A stretch of DNA of 64,000 nt from Roseiarcus sp963709655. Its GTDB lineage: Bacteria; Pseudomonadota; Alphaproteobacteria; Rhizobiales; Beijerinckiaceae. The stretch lies in NCBI GenBank assembly GCA_963709655.1, contig CAVPXF010000052.1, positions 1-64,000 on the forward strand, written 5' to 3'. A program made the position numbers and the translations under genes. This document shows, piece after piece, positions 8,877-18,117 of the stretch (positions within the stretch are counted from its first letter, which is position 1; each line of letters begins with the position of its first letter). A model generated the notes under the pieces. The model did not search any database. It saw nothing but the letters and a program-made list of their open reading frames with translations, and was not told the origin of the DNA.

Positions 8877-11800
8877 ATGCGGCAGATCTCTCTTCCTGCG
8901 GCGCCGAAAGAGCTAACCGGCGCGGTAAAGGCCTGGACAGAGCCGGTGTCGATTCCGACCTTTGCGCCGCTCGATCCCGACCGCAATCCGATGTTCATCG
9001 AGAAACGCGTCTATCAGGGGTCCAGCGGCCGGGTGTATCCGTTGCCCTTCTACGACCGTATCGCCGATTTCCCGCAGGATCGCGCTTGGGCCGCCGTTCA
9101 TCTGGAAAACGAGTTCGTCCGGGTCATGATCCTGCCGGAGCTCGGCGGGCGCATCCACATGGCGCGGGACAAGACGAACAATTACGACTTCATCTACCGC
9201 CAGGATGTCATCAAGCCCGCGTTGGTCGGATTGGCAGGCCCCTGGATTAGCGGCGGCATCGAGTTCAACTGGCCGCAGCACCATCGGCCGAGCACATTTA
9301 TGCCCGTCGATTTCGCCGTCGAGAACGAGCCTGACGGCAGTTGCACCGTGTGGCTCAGCGAGCACGAGCCGATGAACCGGATGAAGGGCATGCATGGCGT
9401 CTGCCTGCGCCCCGGATCGGCCGCGATCGAGCTGAAGGTTCGCCTCTACAACCGTACGCCCCTGGTGCAGACCTTTCTCTGGTGGGCGAACGTCGCGACA
9501 GCGGCGCACGAGGAGTACCAGAGCTTCTTTCCAACCGATTTTGGCTATGTCGCCGATCACGCAAAGCGGGCCATCAGCGCGTTTCCGTTGTGCGAGGGCA
9601 GCTACTACGGCGTGGACTATGGCAAGCGGGGCTTGGAGGGCGTCCCGCAGCACGAGCGGCCGGTCCAGTTCGCGCCGCCCGGGACATATCCGGCAAACGA
9701 CCTTTCCTGGTACGCCAACATCCCGGTCCCGACGAGCTACATGTGTCTGGGGACAAAGGGCGATTTCTTCGGCGGCTATGATCACAAGGCGGCGGCTGGA
9801 ATCGTCCATCTCGCCAATCATCACATTGCTCCGGGCAAGAAGCAGTGGACATGGGGCAACCACGCCTTCGGCTACGCGTGGGACCGCAATCTGACCGAAC
9901 CCGACGATGAGGGCGTGTATCGCCCGTACATCGAATTGATGGCCGGCGCTTATACCGACAACCAGCCCGACTTCTCGTTTCTGGCTCCAGGAGAAACAAA
10001 GGACTTCCGGCAGTTCTGGTATCCGATCCAGGCGATCGGCACGGTGCAACAGGCCAACCTCGCCGCCGCGCTGCACCTGTCGATCAACTCCGGGGTCATC
10101 CGAATCGGCGTCGCCGCGCCAACGCCGGTCACCCACGCGGCGATCCTTCTCGAAACGGACGAGGGCATTATCGGGCGGTGGGAACGATCGCTCCGCCCGG
10201 ACGCGCCCTTCACCCAGACGCTGGCGCTGCCCGCAGGCGTCCCAGGCACGGATCTGCGCCTTCGCGTCTGCGACGCGACCGGAATGGAAATGATCGCCTA
10301 TCGGCCGGAACCGCCCGGCGCTCCAGCGCCCGAGGTCGCGACCGAGCCGCCCGAACCGGCTGACATCGCGAGCGTCGACGAACTTTACGTCACCGGGCTG
10401 CACATCGAGCAGTATCGCCATGCAACGCGGGCGCCGGACGACTACTGGCGCGAGGCGCTCCGGCGCGACCCGATGGACAGCCGCTGCAACAACGCGCTGG
10501 GTCTATGGCGCCTCCGACGCGGCGAATTCGCTCAGGCGGAGTCGCATTTTCGCCGAGCGCTGCAGCGTCTGCTCAGACGCAATCCCAATCCTTATGACGG
10601 CGAGGCGCTTTACAATCTCGGCCTGACATTGCGGTTCCTTCGGCGCGACGACGAAGCCTACGCGGTTTTCTACAAAGCGACCTGGAACGCGGCTTGGAGC
10701 GGACCCGGCTTTCACGCCTTGGCCGAGATCGACTGCGGGCGAGGCGATTGGGCGAACGCGCTGGAGCACCTCGACATGAGCTTGCGCCGAGGCTCGGACA
10801 ATCTTCGCGCCCGCGATCTGAAGGCGATTGTGCTCAGGCGTCTCGGCCGGGACCAGCGCGCCTCGGCGTTGCTGCGTGAGACGCTGGCGCTGGATCCGCT
10901 CGACGATTGGGCACGATATCTCAGCGGCGACACCTTCGGGAGCGGAGGCCAAAACCGTCTCGACCTCGCCCTGGATTTCGCGAGGGCCGGCTTGTACGAG
11001 GACGCTTTGAGGGCGCTGGACGGCGCCGTCGCCGAGCCCATTTCCGGCGCCGCGCCGCTCGTTCATTATTACAAGGCGCACTTCGCCAGGAACATGGGCG
11101 ATGAAGGGACCGCGCGCATCTACGGCAAGCAGGCGCGCGACGCGAGCCCCGACTACTGCTTTCCAGCGCGACTCGAAGAAATCGCCATTTTGCGAGAGGC
11201 CATCGCCGCCGATTCGGCCGATCCGAAGGCGCCGTACTACCTCGGCAATCTTTTCTATGACCGTCAGCGTTACGATGAGGCCCTCGCCTGCTGGCGAACT
11301 TCGGCCGCGCTTGACCCGACGTTTTCGATCGTGTGGCGCAATCTCGGCATCGGCGCCTTCAACGTGCGCAAGGATTCAGCCGAAGCGATGAACTGCTACG
11401 AGCGGGCGTTTGCAGCCGCGCCGGGCGACGCGCGAGTGCTCTACGAACGCGATCAGCTATGGAAGCGCATTGGCCGCATGCCTGCCGATCGGTTGGCTGA
11501 GCTCCGCAAGCATCGAAGCCTTGTCGATCATCGCGACGATCTTTCCGCCGAGTTCTGCGCGCTCTTGAACCAGGTCGGCGCTCACGATGAGGCTCTAGAG
11601 GTTTTGACCCGGCGCCGCTTCCAACCCTGGGAGGGCGGAGAGGGGATGGCCCTTCACCAATATGTTCGAACTCGGCTCGCGCTCGGGCGTCGGGAATTGG
11701 CCGCTGGCCGAGCCGCGGAAGCGCGCCGGCATTTTGAAGCGGCGATCGGCGCCCCAGAGACGTTGGGCGAGGCCAAGCACCTGCTCGCGAACCAAAGCGA

Positions 11801-12254
11801 CGTCCACTATTGGCTCGGTTGCGCCTGCGCCGCGGAAAAGGACGAGCCCGCCGCGCGGCGTCACTGGGGGCTGGCAGGCGAATTCCGCGGCGACTTCCAA
11901 AGCATGCGCGTCCGCGTCTATTCGGAAATGACTTACTACTCTGCTCGGGCTCTCGAGCGCCTCGATCGGGATCAGGAAGCCGCGGCGATGATGAACGGGC
12001 TCAGCGAGTATGCCGAAGCGCTCCTCGTCACGCCCGCAAAGATCGACTATTTCGCCACGTCTTTGCCGAGCCTGCTGTTGTTTGAACAAGATCTCCAGAA
12101 GAGGCAGCAGAGTAGCGCCCACTTCATGCTCGCGCAGGCGAGTTTGGCGCTCGGCGACGACCGCCGCGCTCGCGACCTGCTGGAGCTGGTGCTTCGGGAC
12201 GAACCGAACCACGCCGCCGCGGCCGATCTGCTGGGTGAGATCGGCCGTTCATGA
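8877..12254 (+). CDS. DUF5107 domain protein with long C-terminal TPR array
   Basis: A very large protein of 1125 residues. Residues 1 to about 340 match, by recognition, the DUF5107 family: the conserved runs RVYPLPFYDRI, ENEFVRVMILPELGGRIHMARDKTNNYDFIYR and GGIEFNWPQHH resemble a mutarotase-like beta-sandwich. From about residue 500 the protein is helical with repeated TPR-like units (ALGLWRLRRGEFAQAESHFRRAL; ALYNLGLTLRFLRRDDEA; APYYLGNLFYDRQRYDEA). No signal peptide is evident, so it is probably cytoplasmic. It sits between the AraC regulator and an aldose-1-epimerase-like gene beside a sugar ABC transporter. A carbohydrate-processing or sensing role fits, but the reaction is unknown. Confidence 0.85.
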   Translation: MRQISLPAAPKELTGAVKAWTEPVSIPTFAPLDPDRNPMFIEKRVYQGSSGRVYPLPFYDRIADFPQDRAWAAVHLENEFVRVMILPELGGRIHMARDKTNNYDFIYRQDVIKPALVGLAGPWISGGIEFNWPQHHRPSTFMPVDFAVENEPDGSCTVWLSEHEPMNRMKGMHGVCLRPGSAAIELKVRLYNRTPLVQTFLWWANVATAAHEEYQSFFPTDFGYVADHAKRAISAFPLCEGSYYGVDYGKRGLEGVPQHERPVQFAPPGTYPANDLSWYANIPVPTSYMCLGTKGDFFGGYDHKAAAGIVHLANHHIAPGKKQWTWGNHAFGYAWDRNLTEPDDEGVYRPYIELMAGAYTDNQPDFSFLAPGETKDFRQFWYPIQAIGTVQQANLAAALHLSINSGVIRIGVAAPTPVTHAAILLETDEGIIGRWERSLRPDAPFTQTLALPAGVPGTDLRLRVCDATGMEMIAYRPEPPGAPAPEVATEPPEPADIASVDELYVTGLHIEQYRHATRAPDDYWREALRRDPMDSRCNNALGLWRLRRGEFAQAESHFRRALQRLLRRNPNPYDGEALYNLGLTLRFLRRDDEAYAVFYKATWNAAWSGPGFHALAEIDCGRGDWANALEHLDMSLRRGSDNLRARDLKAIVLRRLGRDQRASALLRETLALDPLDDWARYLSGDTFGSGGQNRLDLALDFARAGLYEDALRALDGAVAEPISGAAPLVHYYKAHFARNMGDEGTARIYGKQARDASPDYCFPARLEEIAILREAIAADSADPKAPYYLGNLFYDRQRYDEALACWRTSAALDPTFSIVWRNLGIGAFNVRKDSAEAMNCYERAFAAAPGDARVLYERDQLWKRIGRMPADRLAELRKHRSLVDHRDDLSAEFCALLNQVGAHDEALEVLTRRRFQPWEGGEGMALHQYVRTRLALGRRELAAGRAAEARRHFEAAIGAPETLGEAKHLLANQSDVHYWLGCACAAEKDEPAARRHWGLAGEFRGDFQSMRVRVYSEMTYYSARALERLDRDQEAAAMMNGLSEYAEALLVTPAKIDYFATSLPSLLLFEQDLQKRQQSSAHFMLAQASLALGDDRRARDLLELVLRDEPNHAAAADLLGEIGRS

Positions 12255-12324
12255 CCGCGCAATAATCGTAGCCCTCCGGTCGAGGCGCGCCGCGGTAGTG
12301 GCGAAGATAGGCGGAAAACTGATC

Positions 12325-13239
12325 ATGAGCGTTTTCACTCTGGAGAACGAACATCTCGGACTTCGTCTCAGCACCCAAGGAGCGGCGATCTGGCGCTTCT
12401 TCGCCAGGAGCGCAACCGCCGAAGTGCCGCTGATGCACGCCCCGTCCGCCGATGTGGCGAGGCATGCAGGACGCCCCGCATGCTTCCCGCTTGTGCCGTT
12501 CGGCAACAGAGTCCGGGACAACCGCTTCATATTTGAAGGCGTAAGCCACGCGCTCCCGCCGAACACCGACTGGGACCAATACTACCTTCATGGCGACGGC
12601 TGGACCACCGAATGGAGCGTGGCCGAGCGCGCGCCCGACCGAGCGCGACTCGTCATGCGAAACGATCGCGCGCAAAGCCCTTACACCTATGATGCGGCGC
12701 AAATATTCGCCCTTGACGGTTCGACCCTCACGCTCAGTCTTGAGATTGTGAATCGGGGCGCGAGAGCGTTGCCGTTCGGTCTCGGTTGGCATCCCTATTT
12801 TCCCTTGACCGCCGGCACGACGTTGCAGGCGTCCGCCTGTGCGCTGTGGCTCGAGGGCGCCGATTGGCTGCCGACCGAGAGAGTCCCCGTGCCGACCGAC
12901 CTCGATTTTGGCACGGCGCGGGCGTTGCCGCGGAGATGGGTGAACCACGGGTTCGACGGCTGGAATGGGGCCTGCGAGATTGTGTGGCCTGAGCGACGAG
13001 TTCGCCTCAAGCTCGACGCGGACGCGATGTTCGGACGGTATTTCCTATTCGTCTCGCATCCGAGTTTTGATACGGGGTACGACTACGAGTACTTCGCATT
13101 CGAGCCGATGAGTCACAGCGCCAACGCCCACAATCTCCCGGATGGCGGCGGTTTGCGTCGGCTCGCTCCGGGCGAAACGCTGAGCGGAAGCATTCGCCTC
13201 ACTGTGGAGATGGAGTTGGCTGCTTCACGATTATCCTGA
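12325..13239 (+). CDS. Aldose 1-epimerase (galactose mutarotase-like) family protein
   Basis: A 304-residue GalM-like beta-sandwich protein. ATG 12325 gives the natural N-terminus (MSVFTLENEHLGLRLSTQGA). Family marks include CFPLVPFGNRVRDNRF (about 52-67), LHGDGW (the first active-site His), GLGWHPYFPL (the second His) and FAFEPMSHSANAHN near the end, with a Glu placed as the catalytic base. It would interconvert sugar anomers in the cytoplasm. It lies 70 bases after the DUF5107/TPR gene on the same strand, so the two are likely co-transcribed and serve the imported sugar. Confidence 0.9.
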   Translation: MSVFTLENEHLGLRLSTQGAAIWRFFARSATAEVPLMHAPSADVARHAGRPACFPLVPFGNRVRDNRFIFEGVSHALPPNTDWDQYYLHGDGWTTEWSVAERAPDRARLVMRNDRAQSPYTYDAAQIFALDGSTLTLSLEIVNRGARALPFGLGWHPYFPLTAGTTLQASACALWLEGADWLPTERVPVPTDLDFGTARALPRRWVNHGFDGWNGACEIVWPERRVRLKLDADAMFGRYFLFVSHPSFDTGYDYEYFAFEPMSHSANAHNLPDGGGLRRLAPGETLSGSIRLTVEMELAASRLS

Positions 13240-13491
13240 CCAGCGAACGCTCGCGTCTGGCGCAAGGGCCGCGTTCCGCGAGCGACGGCAATCTGACCCA
13301 TCCGTCTCGTTGGCTTACCTGGCGATCAGAAGGTTGGAAGAGTGTCCGCCCGACGGCCACCTCTACGGCCGCTGTCTGCAACAGTCGCTCAACGGCGTAA
13401 GAACGCGCTAATGGCGTACATTGTGGAAAATGTCGCATCGCACCGTCGGCGCCAGCGCCTCAGCAAGTTGCCGCGAGGGGCGTTCGCTTGG

Positions 13492-14178
13492 TCAGGGAGT
13501 CAACGATAACGTCTGGAGCATCTTCCGAGCCGCGCCATAACTTCCCAGTTGGTAGACCGACCCGCCCACAGGCGAGAACGTGAACGCCTTGAAAGGTTCC
13601 GCGAGCATCTCCTTGAGGTAGGCTTCGGGAGCGACCCCAATTGTGACGTGCGGGTTGAATTTCTCGCCAGCCGCGACGGTGCTAAAATTGGCTACATAGT
13701 CGATCAGGCCATCCTGGATATCGTGTCCGCCATTGGCGCTGACGAACGCGGCGGGGGTTCCGATCTTCTCCACGAAAGGCGCGACCGCGTCCAATAGTCG
13801 CCGTTGCAGCCGAAGTAGCTCTTCTGTCGGCTCGACGACAATGCCCGCAATGCCGTTTGGCGGAACGGGGATGTAATAGTACCTGATCGCCTTCAGATTC
13901 CAGCTTGCCGCATTTTCCTTGGCCAGAACCTGATTGGCCGCGGCGTAGACCCTTTCAAGATCAGCCGTGCGTACGAACTGCTGAAGCAGTGTGAGATGCG
14001 GGTGGTGCGTCGGATCCAGAGCGAAGCCTGTTGGATATGCCTTGAGAAGACGGGCATTGTCGGCATGCGCGTGCTGAACCATCGTCGCGTCCGGCTCGAG
14101 CAAGATGTCGATAGCCGTGACCCGGGTTTCTTGCGCATGGGCTGCGTCAACGAAGCCGAACAGCGACGCCAGACGCAC
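13492..14178 (-). CDS. 2H phosphoesterase-like (2'-5' RNA ligase-like) exported protein
   Basis: A 228-residue frame with the two His-x-Thr motifs of the 2H phosphoesterase superfamily: HLTLL (about 60-64) and HVTIG (about 177-181), over 100 residues apart as expected. The N-terminus (LASLFGFVDAAHAQ) looks like the tail of a signal peptide ending AHAQ, so the protein may be periplasmic, which is unusual for the superfamily. The start is uncertain: GTG 14178 gives a short leader. The open frame continues upstream through basic residues to an AGGAGG at 14224-14229 but has no ATG there. The substrate is unknown. Confidence 0.7.
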   Translation of the reverse strand: MRLASLFGFVDAAHAQETRVTAIDILLEPDATMVQHAHADNARLLKAYPTGFALDPTHHPHLTLLQQFVRTADLERVYAAANQVLAKENAASWNLKAIRYYYIPVPPNGIAGIVVEPTEELLRLQRRLLDAVAPFVEKIGTPAAFVSANGGHDIQDGLIDYVANFSTVAAGEKFNPHVTIGVAPEAYLKEMLAEPFKAFTFSPVGGSVYQLGSYGAARKMLQTLSLTP

Positions 14179-14664
14179 GCTGAACGCTCCAACGCGATTC
14201 GAGTGTTTGCGGATGGCGGCCGCCCTCCTTATTCTGGGGTTCGAGCTAGGCCTGGAGGTCGCCGACGACGGCGCCCGTCAACAGATAACGGCCTCGGCCC
14301 TCGTCCCAGCGCATGGTCTCGGATCCTGGGCATGAGCAGGCGCAACGTCGCCGCGCCCATCCACGCGGTCACCAGTGCATCGTTCATCACCCGAATAGAG
14401 ATGAGGCCGCGCAATCGCTTGTGCAAGACTTGCTGAACGCCTGCCGTAGGCCGAACGCGGACCACGCGTCAGTTCCACCACGCGTCCGGGCGAACTCTAC
14501 CGGCTTTAGCCGTACGGAGTGCGCAGGAGGGGTCCCTTGCCCAAGGGCGCATCTGGTCCTGGCGGCAGAGCGCCGGCATCGAACCAGGTGGACTTTTGCG
14601 TTCGGGTTGGACTCGAATGCTACAGCTCGCTTCCTATGTGAGGAGCGCGCGACCGAGGGAGTGA
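14179..14664. other. Intergenic, no gene recognised
   Basis: About 490 bases between the 2H-like gene and pirin. Short frames on both strands have no recognised homology. It should carry divergent promoters. A GAGGGAG ribosome site for pirin sits at the right end. Confidence 0.4.
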
Positions 14665-15525
14665 ATGGCCATGGCTATCGTAGAGCGCTCCGTCCTTAGG
14701 ATCGACCGACCGGAGGTTCAACAAGGAATGACGCCGGACCACCGCGTCAGGCCGTTGATGCCGGCGGCGATGCGGGGGGATTTCGCGGACACCGACCCGT
14801 TCCTGGCGCTGATGGAGGATTGGTTCCCGCGGGGTGTTTTCGGCAAGCACCCACACCGAGGGATCGAGACGGTGACCTATGTCATCGAGGGCCGTATCGA
14901 TCACTACGATAATCAGGGTCATGAAGGCACGATCTTGCCAGGCGACGTCCAGTGGATGACTGCCGGCCGCGGACTGATCCATAATGAAATCCCCGCGGAA
15001 GACGTCACCGTTCACAGCCTCCAGCTCTGGGTCAATCTTCCGGCGGCCGACAAGATGGCCGCGCCGCGCTACCAGGATCTTGCCGGCGATGCTGTTCCCG
15101 TGCGGCGGCAACCGGGCGTGGAGGTTCGGGTTTTCTCCGGCGCATCAGGCGGGGTGACGGCGCCGACGAAGAATTTTGCGCCCGTCACTTTGGTTGAAAT
15201 CCGCCTCGATCAAGGAGCCTCGGTTCGCCAGGATCTCCCCGCCGACTACAACGCAGTCATTGTCGTCCTGGAGGGCGAGGGCTCCATCGGCGCTGAAGGC
15301 AATGTCGTAGCCGCGGGCGACGTCGCTTGGCTCACGCGCGGCGACGCCGGGAAAGCATCCGAAGTCGCAATTCGGGCTGGAGGCAGACCATTGCGCGCCC
15401 TGCTGTACGCTGGCCGTCCATTGCATGAGGCGGTCGTCGCGCGCGGTCCTTTTGTCATGAACACCGAGGCCGAGATCGAACAAGCCTACGCCGACTACCG
15501 TGCGGGACGCTTCGGTCCGGGCTAG
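14665..15525 (+). CDS. Pirin family protein
   Basis: A 286-residue bicupin. The N-terminal domain has the pirin metal-site pattern FGKHPHRGIETVTYVIEG (about 71-88) followed by HYDNQGHEGTILPGDVQWMTAGRGLIHNE, which supplies the usual His/His/His/Glu ligands. The C-terminal domain (about 170-286) is the second cupin. Bacterial pirins are quercetinase-like dioxygenases or metabolic regulators; the role here is not indicated. ATG 14665 and 14671 are both possible, the latter better spaced from GAGGGAG. An IS630 fragment follows about 70 bases downstream. Confidence 0.93.
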   Translation: MAMAIVERSVLRIDRPEVQQGMTPDHRVRPLMPAAMRGDFADTDPFLALMEDWFPRGVFGKHPHRGIETVTYVIEGRIDHYDNQGHEGTILPGDVQWMTAGRGLIHNEIPAEDVTVHSLQLWVNLPAADKMAAPRYQDLAGDAVPVRRQPGVEVRVFSGASGGVTAPTKNFAPVTLVEIRLDQGASVRQDLPADYNAVIVVLEGEGSIGAEGNVVAAGDVAWLTRGDAGKASEVAIRAGGRPLRALLYAGRPLHEAVVARGPFVMNTEAEIEQAYADYRAGRFGPG

Positions 15526-15592
15526 TGGATTGATCGGGACACAAGAGTGCGGTTGGGATTCCCCGCAGCGTGGCGTCGTGCGAGTCTGCAGG

Positions 15593-15946
15593 ATGCGTAC
15601 CGGCGTCACCGTCCACCTGAGCCCGATCGATTGTAGGCGCCTCCAGGCGATCGTCGATGACCGCAACAGCCTGCAAAAGCGCGTGTGGCGTGCCCGGATC
15701 GTGTTGGGGACCGCCGACGAGCGGGGGACGGCGGCGATCATGCGCACGGCCGGCGTCAGCAAGACGGCGGTCTGGCGCTGGCAGGCGCGGTTCATGGAGG
15801 AGGGCGTCGAAGGTCTGCTGCGCGACAAGACCCGGCCGCCCGGCGCCCCTCGCCTGCTAGAGGATGTGGCCGACCGGGTGGTGGCCCTGACGCTCGGCGA
15901 TCCGCCCGGCGAGACGACCCACTGGACCGGTCGGCTGATGGCCAAG
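15593..15946 (+). mobile_element. IS630-family transposase, N-terminal fragment
   Basis: About 118 residues of an IS630-type transposase N-terminus. It has a helix-turn-helix pattern (AAIMRTAGVSKTAVWRWQARFMEEGVEGLLRD) followed by DKTRPPGAPRL and a stretch ending ETTHWTGRLMAK. The catalytic DDE domain is absent: similarity stops at about 15946, where the sequence runs directly into a leftward binding-protein relic. In intact elements the text continues with a second helix-turn-helix (MAKAVGIS-like) and about 200 more residues. It is therefore a dead insertion-sequence stump. I could not define terminal inverted repeats. Confidence 0.8.
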
Positions 15947-16165
15947 CCTTTTCGTGGCGGGGATTCCCTTTGCAGGATCCGCTGCATTGTCGCCGTAGAA
16001 CGCCTCCACCGGCCTCCCCAGGACCCCTCCAGCCTCATTGATGCGCTGTAGCGCCAGTTCGACGCAGACGGTCGCGTTCACCGAGCTACTCCCCGCAAAC
16101 TCGATTTCAGCGCGGACGCCCATCAGCTCTACCGGGTCCCCTTGAGGTCGGGTCAGCACAAGCAC
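15945..16165 (-). pseudogene. Branched-chain-type periplasmic binding protein, N-terminal relic
   Basis: Reading leftward, the segment GSSSVNATVCVELALQRINEAGG followed by VLGRPVEAFYGDNAADPAKGI is the classic N-terminal helix and strand of a LivJ-type binding protein. About 50 residues downstream of this the sequence becomes the reverse complement of the IS630 stump, so the gene is cut at about 15946. Upstream the frame reads APEENTVLVLT, with no signal peptide. It is non-functional. A related degenerate copy of the upstream piece lies near 18185-18275. Confidence 0.7.
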
Positions 16166-16210
16166 GGTATTTTCCTCGGGGGCGCACGACGCTAGCGTCC
16201 AAATGTTTAC

Positions 16211-16975
16211 TCAGCGCGGCGACTGCGCTCGCGGAGGTCGGTGAACATGCTCGGCCCATGCGACGAGCGCTGCGCGACCGGACGATGTCAGCCCGTAACG
16301 CCCTCGTTCGATCCGCTGGAACCAGCCATAAACATTCCCCTGAAGGATTTTGGCGGCGTCCGGCGCCGATATTCGAAGGTCCCGCGGTCTACTCGACGTC
16401 CCGGCAAGCGCGTTCGCGACGGCGAGCGCCTGCTGACGATAGGCGGTCAGTTGTGGCGTCCCAGTCGAACCGCCCGCGACGGGGTCTCCCTTGCGGCGAC
16501 GATGCTCCTCAACGATGCGCGAACGCCGTTTGGCGTCGCGCCTCGGCTTCCATGGCGCCGGCTCCACCACCACGTCGACCCGCCCTTCGGCGGTGACGGT
16601 GAGAAGGCCGAAGCCCAGGAATCGGCAGAGCTTCCTCACGCGCTTATCGTTCTCCCTGCCACGACCCCGCTTGGAGGCTCCGACCGCGAGCCAAACCTCG
16701 TCGCAGGCGGACGTGCGATCAACGGCCTGAAGCACCAGTTCGAGCGTGAAGCTTTGTTTCATCTCGCCGATCACGACGAGCTCCGGTGAGCCATCGGAAA
16801 GGGCGACGAGATCGCAGCCGCGCACCTCGCCCTTGACCTCCAGGCCGAATCTCTCCAAATAGCGCTTTATCGGGGGATAGAGGTCGGTTTCCAATGTAGA
16901 CGGCCTCTTGATCCGGAGTAGATGAGCTTGGCAGGGTCTCGTTAACATAGCGTGGATGTGGTCGCGCGCGGGCAT
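16211..16975 (-). CDS. DUF2161 family PD-(D/E)xK-type protein
   Basis: A 254-residue protein of the DUF2161 family. The conserved N-terminal core ETDLYPPIKRYLERFGLEVKGEVRGCDLVAL...LVVIGEMKQSFTLELVLQAVDR (about 28-88) carries the E...D...ExK arrangement of PD-(D/E)xK nucleases (CDLVAL and GEMK). A winged-helix-like C-terminus (GNVYGWFQRIERGRYGLTSSGRAAL) follows. Function is unproven; nuclease-like DNA processing is the usual guess. The true start may be internal (MLTRPCQ or nearer ETDLY), since the family often begins METDLY. It is bracketed by transporter relics, which suggests an accessory location. Confidence 0.8.
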   Translation of the reverse strand: MPARDHIHAMLTRPCQAHLLRIKRPSTLETDLYPPIKRYLERFGLEVKGEVRGCDLVALSDGSPELVVIGEMKQSFTLELVLQAVDRTSACDEVWLAVGASKRGRGRENDKRVRKLCRFLGFGLLTVTAEGRVDVVVEPAPWKPRRDAKRRSRIVEEHRRRKGDPVAGGSTGTPQLTAYRQQALAVANALAGTSSRPRDLRISAPDAAKILQGNVYGWFQRIERGRYGLTSSGRAALVAWAEHVHRPPRAQSPR

Positions 16976-17310
16976 TGCCGTGAAGGAAGCGCTTTTCCCC
17001 GTTGGACCTGTTGACCGTTCACTCTCAATTCCTGAAGACCCGGCGTTCGCTTATTGCGCAACGAATCTCGATGCCTCGGCGCCGACGCAGGCGATCAGAG
17101 TCGCCGAACACTGGAATGCGGAACGGCCACGGTGAATCATTTCGGGTCCTATCACCGGGTGGCCGTGCTCGGACGAATCGGTTTGACGCTCGAAGCAGCG
17201 CGCGCCGTTTACCCGCCCCTCATCACGCGCGGGGTCGACGGATGTGGGGGGCGACAAACCTGGTCTGCGCGGTTGTCGCGTAATGTTTTGCGGTTTTGTC
17301 TTGTCAAGTT
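16976..17310. other. Intergenic, no gene recognised
   Basis: Divergent space between DUF2161 and the rightward hypothetical gene. Short frames only; none recognised. It probably contains the promoters of both. Confidence 0.35.
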
Positions 17311-18117
17311 ATGGGCGAGACCAATCTCCCCGCCGTCAATAGAACGAGGGCCTCATTGAGACGCATTGTTCCGTCATTCACGGTCGAAGTCCGGCGTCGG
17401 CCAAGACCGGCAACCAGCTCGAGCCAAGGCGCGCAAGCGCTGGAGACCAAGGCCCCGCCTACAGCATTTGAAAGAGAGTCTCATCGTTTGGCCGACGCGA
17501 CGTTCGAGGCCAAGACGCATCAGCTCTCCAGTCATGACGCTGCATCGTTTCCAAAGCGCCGAATTCTCGAGAGCCTTGTCCCAGAAAAGCCGCCCGTTGG
17601 TCGGCTCCAGGACGAGTTATTGTCCGCTGCAACGTTGGATCCAAAATCGCGGGCGCGGAAACCGCCGTTGGTACGCGCACGTAAGAACAGCGATCAAACA
17701 TCAAAGGCGCCTCGGAGTTCGCAAGCCGCGCCTGACCTGACAGCGAAGATAGCGGAAAGACCCTCCCTTGTGTCCGATCAGCCGACTGGCATCGCGACGA
17801 GTGACGCCATAGCCGGCTTGTCAGGCACACCGGCGGCGGCGACGAATTGGGTCGTCGAAACCACTGCCGGTCCGACGCCGCGCCCAAAGGCGAGCCGGAG
17901 AGCTCAGATCCCGATAACTCTCGATACCGGGCCGGCCACACTTTCCATCAAGGACCAGCGATCCATTGCGCGAACGGACTCCTTGGGAGCGCTTGGGACG
18001 CGCGTCGATGACGTTTCGCCACCAGCTCGAAAGCGAACGATCATGGGTCGCTATGTCTTCGGCGATGAACTAAAACCTGGTGAACGCTGGAAGCGCCGAT
18101 TATCCAAGGGACGCTGA
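17311..18117 (+). CDS. Hypothetical protein with conserved-looking basic ends
   Basis: A 268-residue frame from ATG 17311; TTG starts at 17296 and 17356 are alternatives. I do not recognise a named domain. The N-terminus (RRIVPSFTVEVRRR, about 18-31) is a compact basic module and the C-terminus reads RKRTIMGRYVFGDELKPGERWKRRLSKGR in two parts. The centre is low-complexity, rich in Ser, Pro, Ala and Lys, and probably disordered. This layout of two ordered basic ends joined by a disordered linker argues for a real protein rather than a chance frame. No partner is evident; DUF2161 lies divergent. Both are flanked by related relic sequences. Confidence 0.5.
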   Translation: MGETNLPAVNRTRASLRRIVPSFTVEVRRRPRPATSSSQGAQALETKAPPTAFERESHRLADATFEAKTHQLSSHDAASFPKRRILESLVPEKPPVGRLQDELLSAATLDPKSRARKPPLVRARKNSDQTSKAPRSSQAAPDLTAKIAERPSLVSDQPTGIATSDAIAGLSGTPAAATNWVVETTAGPTPRPKASRRAQIPITLDTGPATLSIKDQRSIARTDSLGALGTRVDDVSPPARKRTIMGRYVFGDELKPGERWKRRLSKGR

